Source of the DNA: CAZMSQ01 sp964569025
GTDB lineage: Bacteria > Bacteroidota > Bacteroidia > Chitinophagales > Saprospiraceae
Reading direction: 5' to 3'
DNA length: 64,000 nucleotides
NCBI GenBank assembly: GCA_964569025.1
Contig: CAZMSQ010000012.1
Location: forward strand, 1 to 64,000
Shown piece after piece: positions 33,200 to 41,582 of the stretch (positions are counted from its first letter, which is position 1; every line of letters begins with the position of its first letter). The notes beneath the pieces were generated by a model. It was not told the DNA's origin, did no database searches, and was given only the letters and a program-made list of their open reading frames with translations. The position numbers and the translations under genes were made by a program.

Positions 33200-34945
33200 A
33201 TGAAATTTCATTCTCTACTTTTTCTCTGCTTCTCCTTTATCATTGGGTTTCAATCCGTTTCTGTCAATGCTCAGTGCATTGCAGGCGACTGTGTTGACGG
33301 GCGGGGGGCGTTTCGGTTTGCAGATGGCAGTAGGTATATCGGCGAGTTTGAGGCGGGTAGAATACACGGCTGGGGCAGTTTGCTGCATGTCAGCGGACAT
33401 CGGTACAGGGGGACCTGGTCCGGGAGGCTGCCTCACGGGGAGGGCATTCTGCAACTTGCTGACGGGCGCACATGGAGTGGTGTATGGCAGTTCGGGCATC
33501 CACTCGGGCTTGATGATGAAGACTTTTTGATTGTTGTAGAAGGCCGTCAATGGCCGGTCCAGACCGGATGCTTGCAGGGGGATTGTACAAATGGCAAAGG
33601 TGTCATGCTATATGATGACGGAGGGAGTTATGAGGGTCAGTTTAAGGATGGGATGGCTCATGGCCGAGGTTTTTGGTTGTATCCAAACGGTGTGAGCCTG
33701 CATGGGCAGTTTAGAATTGGCCAACCTGATGGAGATGGGGTGCTTTCCACAGAGAATGGAATGAGTTTGGCAGGGGTATGGGACAATGGAAGCTACCAAT
33801 TGCCAGATCAGATTCCGTTTGAGTGCAGGGAGGGAGATTGTCAGGAGGGCTCCGGAGTTGCGATTTGCTGGAGTGGAAATGGATTGTATAACGGGGAGTT
33901 TCAGAGCGGAATACCGGATGGGGTGGGGATGGCATTGTTTCTTGATGGGAGTCAGTATGAAGGAGAATGGAAAGACGGACAGGCCCACGGGGAGGGGCAC
34001 ATGTACAGGAAAGACGGAACCTTTTTTTCAGGGATTTGGAAGAAAGGGGTTTTACAGGTGCCCGGCACAAGCGCCATGCTGGCAAGAACCGATTATCGGT
34101 TCAGTCAATCATATGGTGCTGAAAGCTCAGAGGGCAGCAAGGGGGTGAAAGAGAGGCCGGAAGTCTCAGCCCCTGTCAGAATATCGGTCAGTGGAGATCC
34201 CGACAAGTCGGTCGAATTTCTGCCCAGACACATCCGGGCAGTCATTGTTGGCGTGGCTGACTATCACCATATGCCTGCACTGCGATATACCGACGACGAT
34301 GCATACAGGATGTACGCTTTCTTGAAAAGCCCGGAAGGAGGAGCATTGGAAGATGATCAAATCCGGATCCTGATTGATGAGGATGCTACAAAAAAAGGCA
34401 TTCTCGCGGCAATGATGGATGTGTTTCACGGGGCTGGGCCAGACGACCTTGTCTTGCTGTACTTTTCCGGCCATGGGCTGGAAGGCTCGTTTTTACCCTT
34501 CGATTTTGACGGTTTGAGAAATCAATTGCTTCATGAGGAAATTCAGGATATTCTCTCCCAGAGTTCGGCAGGGTTCAAGTTATGCATTGCTGACGCCTGT
34601 CACTCGGGAAGTCTGGTTGCTCAGAAGGGCCCCGGGTCTGATGGATCAGGGTTTGGTGCACCCACTCCCACCACTGCCACCCTTCACGGAGGGAGTGCGT
34701 TGCTGATGTCATCACGGTCCAATGAGACATCCCTGGAATCGAGCGGATTACGTCAGGGTGTGTTTACCCATTACCTGATGCGCGGCTGGAAGGGTGAGGC
34801 TGACCTGAATGGAGACCATGCCGTATCTCTTCGTGAGTTGTATTTGTATCTGCACGAAGAAGTCAGGCGCTATACCAACCACCGCCAATCTCCAATCATC
34901 AAGGGTCACGCGCTTGATGAACTGATTCTCACTATGTACCGATAA
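33200..34945 (+). CDS. secreted MORN-repeat caspase-like (C14) peptidase
   Basis: A 581-residue protein with a signal peptide (1-24, ending SVNAQ), about nine MORN repeats (about 35-285) and a C-terminal caspase/metacaspase domain (about 345-581). The catalytic dyad is intact: His425 in YFSGHG and Cys467 in DACHSG. The MORN part is built of three super-repeats, each starting with a CxxGDCxxGxG motif (C26/C31, C124/C129, C209/C214) followed by three MORN units. A linker (286-340) joins it to the peptidase. It is probably exported to the periplasm or surface. The substrate and role (maturation, defence or cell death) are unknown. I chose the ATG at 33200 because it gives the signal peptide. It converges on the ABC exporter gene, 13 nt apart. 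Confidence 0.87.
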   Translation: MKFHSLLFLCFSFIIGFQSVSVNAQCIAGDCVDGRGAFRFADGSRYIGEFEAGRIHGWGSLLHVSGHRYRGTWSGRLPHGEGILQLADGRTWSGVWQFGHPLGLDDEDFLIVVEGRQWPVQTGCLQGDCTNGKGVMLYDDGGSYEGQFKDGMAHGRGFWLYPNGVSLHGQFRIGQPDGDGVLSTENGMSLAGVWDNGSYQLPDQIPFECREGDCQEGSGVAICWSGNGLYNGEFQSGIPDGVGMALFLDGSQYEGEWKDGQAHGEGHMYRKDGTFFSGIWKKGVLQVPGTSAMLARTDYRFSQSYGAESSEGSKGVKERPEVSAPVRISVSGDPDKSVEFLPRHIRAVIVGVADYHHMPALRYTDDDAYRMYAFLKSPEGGALEDDQIRILIDEDATKKGILAAMMDVFHGAGPDDLVLLYFSGHGLEGSFLPFDFDGLRNQLLHEEIQDILSQSSAGFKLCIADACHSGSLVAQKGPGSDGSGFGAPTPTTATLHGGSALLMSSRSNETSLESSGLRQGVFTHYLMRGWKGEADLNGDHAVSLRELYLYLHEEVRRYTNHRQSPIIKGHALDELILTMYR

Positions 34946-34958
34946 GTTCACATTTTTA

Positions 34959-36785
34959 TCAGAATGCCTGTAAGTTCACAAGCTTCCGATAGGCGCCTTT
35001 TGGGTGCTCCAGCAGTGAGTCATGGGTTCCTCGTTCGACTATATGCCCGTGCTCAAGGACGATTATTTCGTCGGCATGCTGGATTGTTGAAAGCCGGTGG
35101 GCTATGACAATGGCGGTGCGTCCCTTCATGACTTTAATAAGGGCATCTTGAACCAGCTTTTCTGCTTCTGAGTCAAGGGCTGAGGTCGCTTCATCAAGTA
35201 TGAGAATAGGAGGGTTGTTCAGCACGGCCCGTGCAATTGTGAGGCGCTGCCGCTGGCCACCGCTGAGTTTGGCGCCACGGTCGCCAATGACCGTATTATA
35301 GCCCTGTTCGGTGGCGAGGATAAACTCGTGGGCATTGGCGATGCGAGCAGCTTGTTCGACCTGATCGGTGGTGACCCCTTCGGCCCCGAAGACGATATTT
35401 TGATAGATGGTGTCGTTAAAAAGAATCGCCTCCTGGCTGACCACCCCCATGAGTTTTCGCAGGGCTGGCAGGGGAATATCCATGATGTCTGTACCGTCAA
35501 TACAGATTTGGCCGACAGTGGGGTGGTAGAATCCCGGCAGCAAATCAGCCAGTGTAGACTTGCCGGCACCAGAGCGCCCAACCAGTGCAACAGTGCGTCC
35601 CTTCCGGATGTGCAAGTCGATATGGCGCAATACCCATTCTTCAGAGTTGGGGTATTTGAATGATACATCCCGAAAGGTGATGTCTTTGTGAAATGCGGCG
35701 GCCTCCATTCTGGCAGGCTGTGGGGAGGCGTTTATTTCAGAAGGCTGATGAAGCACCTGCTCAATCCGGTCAAGCGCGGCGACACCCTTCTGGACATTGT
35801 ACCAGGCAGAGGAGAATTTTTTTGCGGGATCAAGCATGAAAAAAAAGGCCAGCAAAAAGCTGAAGAAAGTTGACGGGCTCAGGTCTTGGGTAAAAACCAG
35901 CCTGGAGCCAAACCACAAAAGCGCTACGACCACCGAAACGCCGAGAAATTCGGAAAGCGGAGAGGCCAGATCACGACGCCGGGCCAGTTTGATGATGAGC
36001 GAATTATAGGTGTCGTTGTCTTTGTCAAAACGGCTTTGTTGGTAGGCTTCCGCGGTGAAGGCCTTGATGATCCGAATGCCGCCAATGCTTTCTTCGAGGG
36101 TGGAGACAATGTCTGCAAGGCGCTCCTGCACCTGACGGGACGTACGGCGCAGCTGTTTGCCGATTCCACCTATTATCACAACCGTAAACGCGAGCAAGCC
36201 GAGGACAATCAAGAGCAACTGGGGGCTTACAAAGATCATGTAGCCGAGACAGCCGAACAGAATGAGAGGCTCCCGGAAAATGGCCTGAAGCATGTTGACA
36301 ATAGAGTGCTCAACTTCGACCACATCGGAACTCGCCCGCGCAATGAGGTCACCCTTTCGCTGTTCAGTAAAATAGCTGATAGGCAGCATGAGGGTGCGTT
36401 GGAAAATGCGCTGCCGAAGGTCCCGAATGACACCGTGCCGTACAGGAGCCATAAACCAGGCTGCCAGATAGCGAAATACATTCTTCAAAAAGAAGAGGAC
36501 AACAATGACCAGACATACATAAAACAGGGCAATATCTTTTCCCTGCTCATCAACAACCTGCCATAAGTGAAATTGCAGGTAAGCAAGAAGCTCATCAGCG
36601 CTGAACCCCGGTGCCGGGATCTCCTGAATCCGAGGCTTTTGTTCGAAAAGGACTTCCAGGAAAGGGATAATGGCAGGAATGCTGACCACGGTGAAAGCCG
36701 CTGTCATCATATTTGCCAGCACGGAGAGCGCAATCAGCAGCCGATAACTGAGAAGGTAGTGCAGCAGACGCCAAAAACTCCCCAT
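34959..36785 (-). CDS. ABC exporter, MsbA type (fused permease and ATPase)
   Basis: A 608-residue half-transporter that works as a homodimer. Six membrane helices lie in about 1-330 and the nucleotide-binding domain in about 365-605, with Walker A GRSGAGKST, signature LSGGQRQR and Walker B ILILDEATSALD; the H-loop is IAHRLST. Such proteins flip lipid A-core, lipids or drugs. The lipid role is plausible in this neighbourhood of fatty-acid genes but unproven. It starts 5 nt after accC and is probably the last gene of the fabH-efp-accB-accC unit. Confidence 0.9.
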   Translation of the reverse strand: MGSFWRLLHYLLSYRLLIALSVLANMMTAAFTVVSIPAIIPFLEVLFEQKPRIQEIPAPGFSADELLAYLQFHLWQVVDEQGKDIALFYVCLVIVVLFFLKNVFRYLAAWFMAPVRHGVIRDLRQRIFQRTLMLPISYFTEQRKGDLIARASSDVVEVEHSIVNMLQAIFREPLILFGCLGYMIFVSPQLLLIVLGLLAFTVVIIGGIGKQLRRTSRQVQERLADIVSTLEESIGGIRIIKAFTAEAYQQSRFDKDNDTYNSLIIKLARRRDLASPLSEFLGVSVVVALLWFGSRLVFTQDLSPSTFFSFLLAFFFMLDPAKKFSSAWYNVQKGVAALDRIEQVLHQPSEINASPQPARMEAAAFHKDITFRDVSFKYPNSEEWVLRHIDLHIRKGRTVALVGRSGAGKSTLADLLPGFYHPTVGQICIDGTDIMDIPLPALRKLMGVVSQEAILFNDTIYQNIVFGAEGVTTDQVEQAARIANAHEFILATEQGYNTVIGDRGAKLSGGQRQRLTIARAVLNNPPILILDEATSALDSEAEKLVQDALIKVMKGRTAIVIAHRLSTIQHADEIIVLEHGHIVERGTHDSLLEHPKGAYRKLVNLQAF

Positions 36786-36790
36786 AGGCG

Positions 36791-38140
36791 TTAATCGTCT
36801 CCGGATGTGAAATTGAAGGTGTTCAGAAACCCGGTGTGGAAGTTTCCGGCACGGAAATCCTCATTCTTCATCAATTTCTGATGGAATGGAATGGTGGTGG
36901 GAATGCCCTCAATGATAAACTCATCAAGCGCACGCTGCATCTTTTTGATACACTCTTCGCGGGTTTGTGCCCGACATACCAACTTGGCAATCATGGAATC
37001 ATAATACGGAGGCACTGTGTAGCCGGCGTAGACATGTGTATCAACCCGGACACCATGACCCTTGGCGCTGTGGAACGAAGAAATACGGCCCGGATTGGGG
37101 CGGAAGTCCTTGTAGATGTCTTCAGCGTTGATGCGGCACTCAATGGCATGCAGTGAGGGGTAGTAGTTTTTCCCGGAAATGGGAATGCCCGCGGCAATTT
37201 TAATCTGCTCCTTAATGAGGTCATGATCAATGACCTCTTCGGTCACGGTATGTTCAACCTGGATGCGGGTATTCATTTCCATGAAGTAGAAATTGGAGTG
37301 CTTGTCGACCAGAAATTCGACTGTGCCTACACCTTCATACTTTATGGCCTCGCCCGCCTTAATGGCCGCTTCGCCCATCCTGTCACGCAGGTCCTTTGTC
37401 ATAAATGGCGACGGCGATTCTTCGACCAGTTTTTGATGACGGCGCTGGATGGAGCAATCCCGCTCTGAGAGATGACATACTTTCCCGTGTTGGTCACCTG
37501 CAATCTGGATTTCGATGTGGCGGGGTTCTTCCAGAAACTTTTCCATGTAGATGCCATCATTGCCAAATGAAGCCTTGGCTTCTTTTCTGGCGACATCCCA
37601 CGCTTTTTCGAACTCATCGGCCGACCAAACGATGCGCATTCCTTTTCCACCACCTCCGGCTGTGGCTTTCAGCATAATCGGATAGCCGATATCTTCTGCG
37701 ATTTTCAATCCCTCTTTTACATCTTTGAGCAGACCATCAGAACCTGGCACCACTGGCACGCCGGCCTTTATCATGGTCTCTTTGGCGGTAATTTTATCTC
37801 CCATCTTCCGGATTTGGTCGGGAGTGGGTCCGATGAACTTGATGCCATATTCTGTGCAGACTTCCGCGAAATTGGCATTTTCTGCCAAGAAACCATAGCC
37901 CGGATGAATGGCATCGGCATTGGTAATTTCAACGGCCGCCATAATCCTCGGTATGCTCAGGTACGACTCTGAGGAGGCGGGCGGTCCGATGCAAACTGCC
38001 TCATCAGCAAAACGCACGTGAAGGCTTTCCCTGTCAGCAGTCGAATAGACAGCAACTGTTTTAATACCCATTTCCTTGCAGGTCCGCACGATGCGAAGGG
38101 CAATTTCACCTCTGTTAGCAATCAGTATTTTCTTGAACAT
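36791..38140 (-). CDS. accC: acetyl-CoA carboxylase biotin carboxylase subunit
   Basis: It carboxylates biotin on AccB using ATP and bicarbonate, the first half-reaction of malonyl-CoA synthesis. The 449 residues begin with the classical MFKKILIANRGEIALRI. The ATP-grasp glycine loop KATAGGGGKGMR, the EKFLEEPRHIEIQ motif and the catalytic MNTRIQVEHTVTE are all present. It follows accB by 73 nt. Confidence 0.97.
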   Translation of the reverse strand: MFKKILIANRGEIALRIVRTCKEMGIKTVAVYSTADRESLHVRFADEAVCIGPPASSESYLSIPRIMAAVEITNADAIHPGYGFLAENANFAEVCTEYGIKFIGPTPDQIRKMGDKITAKETMIKAGVPVVPGSDGLLKDVKEGLKIAEDIGYPIMLKATAGGGGKGMRIVWSADEFEKAWDVARKEAKASFGNDGIYMEKFLEEPRHIEIQIAGDQHGKVCHLSERDCSIQRRHQKLVEESPSPFMTKDLRDRMGEAAIKAGEAIKYEGVGTVEFLVDKHSNFYFMEMNTRIQVEHTVTEEVIDHDLIKEQIKIAAGIPISGKNYYPSLHAIECRINAEDIYKDFRPNPGRISSFHSAKGHGVRVDTHVYAGYTVPPYYDSMIAKLVCRAQTREECIKKMQRALDEFIIEGIPTTIPFHQKLMKNEDFRAGNFHTGFLNTFNFTSGDD

Positions 38141-38213
38141 GGATATTCATGGATTGAGTAAGTACAGATGGTGGTGTAAGGAGGGGGCAGCCCGGGGGTC
38201 ATTGAAAAACGGC

Positions 38214-38735
38214 TTACCCATTGGGGTCTACCCAAAACAGAATGGTGTCGTACTCTACAGGCGAGGCATCTTCAACCTCTACCTTGACGATTTTGCCGGA
38301 CACCTCTGACTCAATTTCATTAAACAACTTCATTGCTTCTACAATGCATACAACATCTCCCACTGCTACCGTGTCTCCAACTTTAGCATAGACAGGCTTC
38401 TCCGGAGAAGGAGAGCGGTAAAATGTCCCTACAATAGGCGACTTGATTGCCACGAGCTGACTGTCTGAATCGGTGGGAGCCTCGGCAGCGGGCGGAGCAG
38501 CAGGCATGTCAGGGACAGATGCAGCAGGTACCGATTCAGCTGCCGGCGCGGTGGGAGCAGCCTGCGGTGCTGCGACCACAGGGGCATGTGACAACTCGAT
38601 GCTCTTGACGGCTTTGGTCTTAGCGTACTCCTTAGTGCGCACCGAAAGCTCAAACTCTCCGTCCTTCACCTTAAACTCGGTCAGGTTGCTGTCGCTTATA
38701 AACTCAAGGAGTTTCTGAATTTCTTCAAACTTCAT
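38214..38735 (-). CDS. accB: acetyl-CoA carboxylase biotin carboxyl carrier protein
   Basis: It carries the biotin arm between AccC and the carboxyltransferase. The 173-residue protein has an N-terminal dimer segment (1-45), an Ala/Pro-rich linker (about 48-95) and the biotinyl domain with EAMK and the biotinylated K136. It sits between efp and accC in the usual Bacteroidota order. Confidence 0.96.
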   Translation of the reverse strand: MKFEEIQKLLEFISDSNLTEFKVKDGEFELSVRTKEYAKTKAVKSIELSHAPVVAAPQAAPTAPAAESVPAASVPDMPAAPPAAEAPTDSDSQLVAIKSPIVGTFYRSPSPEKPVYAKVGDTVAVGDVVCIVEAMKLFNEIESEVSGKIVKVEVEDASPVEYDTILFWVDPNG

Positions 38736-38802
38736 ATCGAATGGATTATGATGGGTTCGACAAGGTATGGAAAAGGAGAGAATTTGGAGAATTCCTGCCT
38801 GA

Positions 38803-39369
38803 TTAATCCTTTACGCGCTCGATATAATCACCTGAACGGGTGTCAATCTTGATTCGGTCTCCGGTCTCCACAAACAACGGCACCCGAATCTCGCCTCCAG
38901 TCTCGACTGTGGCTGGCTTCAGTGTGTTGGTGGCTGTATCACCACGCAGTCCCGGTTCGGTGTATGTAATCTCAAGAACCACATGTGCTGGCAATTCAAG
39001 AAGAAGGGGAGTGTCCTTGTCAGCGTGATACAAGACGTCTACTTTCTCACCTTCCTTTAGCAAATCCGGACGGCTGATCATTTTCTCTTCGAGGGTGACC
39101 TGCTCGTAGCTCTCCGTATTCATAAAATGATACCCCATGTCATCGTTGTAGAGATATTGAAACTCCCGGCGCTCAATTCTGACGGGGTCTATCTTATGGC
39201 CCGAAGGAAAGGTGTTATCAATGACTTTGCCTGTCGTGACACTTTTGAGCTTTGTCCGAACAAAAGCAGGCCCTTTGCCCGGTTTGACGTGCTGGAACTC
39301 CACCACCGAATAAATGTCATTTTTGTAGTTGATGCACAAGCCGTTGCGGATTTCTGAAGTATCTGCCAT
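38803..39369 (-). CDS. efp: elongation factor P
   Basis: EF-P rescues ribosomes stalled at polyproline stretches. The length of 188 residues is the family standard. The loop KPGKGPA places Lys32 at the modification position. Domain motifs are present (NTFPSGHKIDPVRIE; TGLRGDT-like GLRGDTATN; VPLFVETGDRIKIDTRSGDYIERVK). I chose the ATG at 39369; a longer frame of 22 residues would overlap fabH. Confidence 0.97.
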   Translation of the reverse strand: MADTSEIRNGLCINYKNDIYSVVEFQHVKPGKGPAFVRTKLKSVTTGKVIDNTFPSGHKIDPVRIERREFQYLYNDDMGYHFMNTESYEQVTLEEKMISRPDLLKEGEKVDVLYHADKDTPLLLELPAHVVLEITYTEPGLRGDTATNTLKPATVETGGEIRVPLFVETGDRIKIDTRSGDYIERVKD

Positions 39370-39405
39370 AAGAATTGGGTTATGTCCTGTCAAAAAAAAG
39401 CGATG

Positions 39406-39413
39406 CAAAAATA
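39406..39413 (-). promoter_or_regulatory. -7 box before efp
   Basis: TATTTTTG matches TAnnTTTG, 36 nt before the efp ATG in the fabH-efp gap. No clear -33 box, so efp may have an extra promoter or be read from fabH. Confidence 0.35.
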
Positions 39414-39424
39414 CATTTTTTCCT

Positions 39425-40420
39425 TCATTCGCCATTGAGAGCCCATGTTAGAAGACAGGCTCCCCATGTGAAGCCGCCCCCAAAAGCGGTGAGCATCAGA
39501 GTGTCTCCACGTTTCAGTCTGGATTCGTATTCCCACAAACAAAGCGGCAGCGTGCCGGCAGTTGTATTGCCGTACTGCTCTATGATTTGCATGGTTTTTT
39601 CCAGTGGGAAGTTCAGCGCTTCAGCCACAGAATTAATGATTCGGATATTGGCCTGGTGCGGCACCATCCAGTCGATGTCTTCCGTGGTGAGCTCATTGCG
39701 GCTCAGGAGTTCGGCGACTGAGCTGACCATACCCTTCACCGCCATTTTGAAGACCGGACGCCCGTCTTGTACCACATAATGCTCGTGCGCGTCAACGGTT
39801 TCATGGCTGGCCGGGTATTGTGATCCGCCCGCTTTCAAATAGAGGTATTGACGCCCGCTTCCGTCGCCCCGCATAATGGAATCCCTGATTCCATACCCCT
39901 CAGAATTAGCTTCCAGAAGCACTGCTCCACCTCCGTCACCAAAGATGATGCATGTCGAACGGTCAGTGTAATCGATAATGGCCGACATCACATCCATGCC
40001 AATCACTACCACCTTTTTACAAGAGCCTGTTTCAATAAATTTGGAGCCAGTTACAAGGGCAAATAAAAAGCCTGAACATGCTGCCCCGATATCATATCCG
40101 AATGCATTTATGGCACCAATTTTGTGTCCAATTGTATTCGCAGTATCGGGCATAATCGTGTCTCCTGTGATCGTGGCGCAGATGATCATGTCGATCTCTT
40201 CAGGCCTTAATCCGGCTTTCTCCATGAGGCGTTCCACGATTTTGGCACCCATGTCAGATGCCGTCATATCCTTCAGGATACGCCGTTCTTTGATTCCGGT
40301 TCGGGTGGTAATCCACTCATCATTGGTATCGACCATTTTTTCCAGGTCGCTGTTTGAGAGGATGTGCGGCGGTACAAAGCCGCTGACCCCCGTAATGGCT
40401 GCGCGCGTATGTGGCATCAT
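39425..40420 (-). CDS. fabH: 3-oxoacyl-ACP synthase III
   Basis: KAS III starts fatty acid synthesis by condensing acyl-CoA with malonyl-ACP. The 331-residue thiolase-fold protein has the catalytic Cys115 in AACSGF, His in VPHQANIRI and Asn in QYGNTTAG. NDEWITTRTGIKERR is the typical N-terminal motif. Two adjacent ATGs (40420 and 40417) could start it. plsX, its usual neighbour in many bacteria, is absent; efp, accB and accC follow. Confidence 0.95.
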   Translation of the reverse strand: MMPHTRAAITGVSGFVPPHILSNSDLEKMVDTNDEWITTRTGIKERRILKDMTASDMGAKIVERLMEKAGLRPEEIDMIICATITGDTIMPDTANTIGHKIGAINAFGYDIGAACSGFLFALVTGSKFIETGSCKKVVVIGMDVMSAIIDYTDRSTCIIFGDGGGAVLLEANSEGYGIRDSIMRGDGSGRQYLYLKAGGSQYPASHETVDAHEHYVVQDGRPVFKMAVKGMVSSVAELLSRNELTTEDIDWMVPHQANIRIINSVAEALNFPLEKTMQIIEQYGNTTAGTLPLCLWEYESRLKRGDTLMLTAFGGGFTWGACLLTWALNGE

Positions 40421-40628
40421 GAAAGTGGATTATGCGCTGTAAGAGTGAAAGGAAAAATGGCCACAAAATTAGGGGAAAGGTCCCAAAGTGCAAGAAAAAC
40501 TCAGGAAAGTTTCCCCGATGGGACTTTTCCGTCGATAGTCTGTAAGTAAAAAGACAGAAAAATTGAATACATCCGTCTATGTACACTGCCCCCCGGGCAC
40601 TTCAAAACCGTCATAAAATCCAAAAATC

Positions 40629-41573
40629 GTGAAGCACACTCTCACTCTCCTTTTTGCAATCAGTCTTGTGTTCAGTGGGCTGCAAGCCGAACAGATTGAA
40701 TTTTTTGAAGGCAGTTTTGCCGAAGCGCAAGATGCTGCCAGGCGCAGTGGGAAGCCACTGATGGTTGCCTTTATGGCCAGCTGGAGCAGTGGCTGCCGCC
40801 GGATGCATCAACTGGTATTTACCGATGATGATCTGGCTACAACTGTCAATGATGAATTTGTTTCTGTACTTGTTGATGTTGATGATTTTGACGGGATTGT
40901 ACTGAAAGAACAATTTCGTGTCACAGACATTCCCACTTTCCTTCGATTTGATGAAAACGGTGATTTGGTCGACCAGCAAGGCGGTCAGATGACCGCAGCT
41001 GAGTTAAACCTCTGGCTCAGTGATCCCGGCCGGAAGGCACCTGCTGAGGGCAGTGCCATGCCTGTGGCCAGTAAGGCAAGCCCCATTGTGGTTTCGGAGC
41101 CATCGGCCCGTCCGGTTGCAGTTACTTCAGTTGATCATGATCGCACCTGGCCCAAAGGAGGCTCAGTTGAGTCTGCTGCAGACAAGCCATCACAACCAGA
41201 GCCAAACCTACGTCAGGAACCTAATGACGAATCGCAAGGTATTCCCTCCTCTCAAGACATACACGTCGATGCCCCGCATACGGATATTGTAAGTTCATCC
41301 GAGCGGGCAGAAAATAAAGGCGTCAGCTTTAGTCTGCAGCTTGGTGTATACAGCACACTGGAGAATGCAGTGCGGGCCATTGACCAGTCGCAACAGCAGG
41401 TGGGTGAGAATATCCCTGTCCTTCTGTACATTGCAGAACACAATGGGCAGACCCGCTACAAGCTGCTTACCGGGCTCTATAAGGACCGCGATGCAGCCGA
41501 ACGGCAACGGGACAAGCTCGGCAGCCGGGGTCTGACCTCTTTCGTCAGGCCGGTTTCCGCCCTTTCACCTTGA
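40629..41573 (+). CDS. secreted thioredoxin-fold protein with C-terminal SPOR domain
   Basis: The 314-residue chain has a signal peptide (1-20, ending GLQA) and a thioredoxin-like domain (about 24-132). Its active site is degenerate: ASWSSGC keeps only the second Cys, C56, of CxxC. A Ser/Pro-rich linker (about 135-225) leads to a SPOR domain (about 232-312; FSLQLGVYSTLENAVRAI, RYKLLTGLYKDRDAAERQRDKL) that binds denuded peptidoglycan at division septa. It starts with GTG, since no ATG would give the signal peptide. The single Cys argues against disulfide exchange and for a binding or isomerase-like role. The Trx-SPOR combination is unusual. Confidence 0.82.
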   Translation: MKHTLTLLFAISLVFSGLQAEQIEFFEGSFAEAQDAARRSGKPLMVAFMASWSSGCRRMHQLVFTDDDLATTVNDEFVSVLVDVDDFDGIVLKEQFRVTDIPTFLRFDENGDLVDQQGGQMTAAELNLWLSDPGRKAPAEGSAMPVASKASPIVVSEPSARPVAVTSVDHDRTWPKGGSVESAADKPSQPEPNLRQEPNDESQGIPSSQDIHVDAPHTDIVSSSERAENKGVSFSLQLGVYSTLENAVRAIDQSQQQVGENIPVLLYIAEHNGQTRYKLLTGLYKDRDAAERQRDKLGSRGLTSFVRPVSALSP

Positions 41574-41582
41574 TTACCCAGA

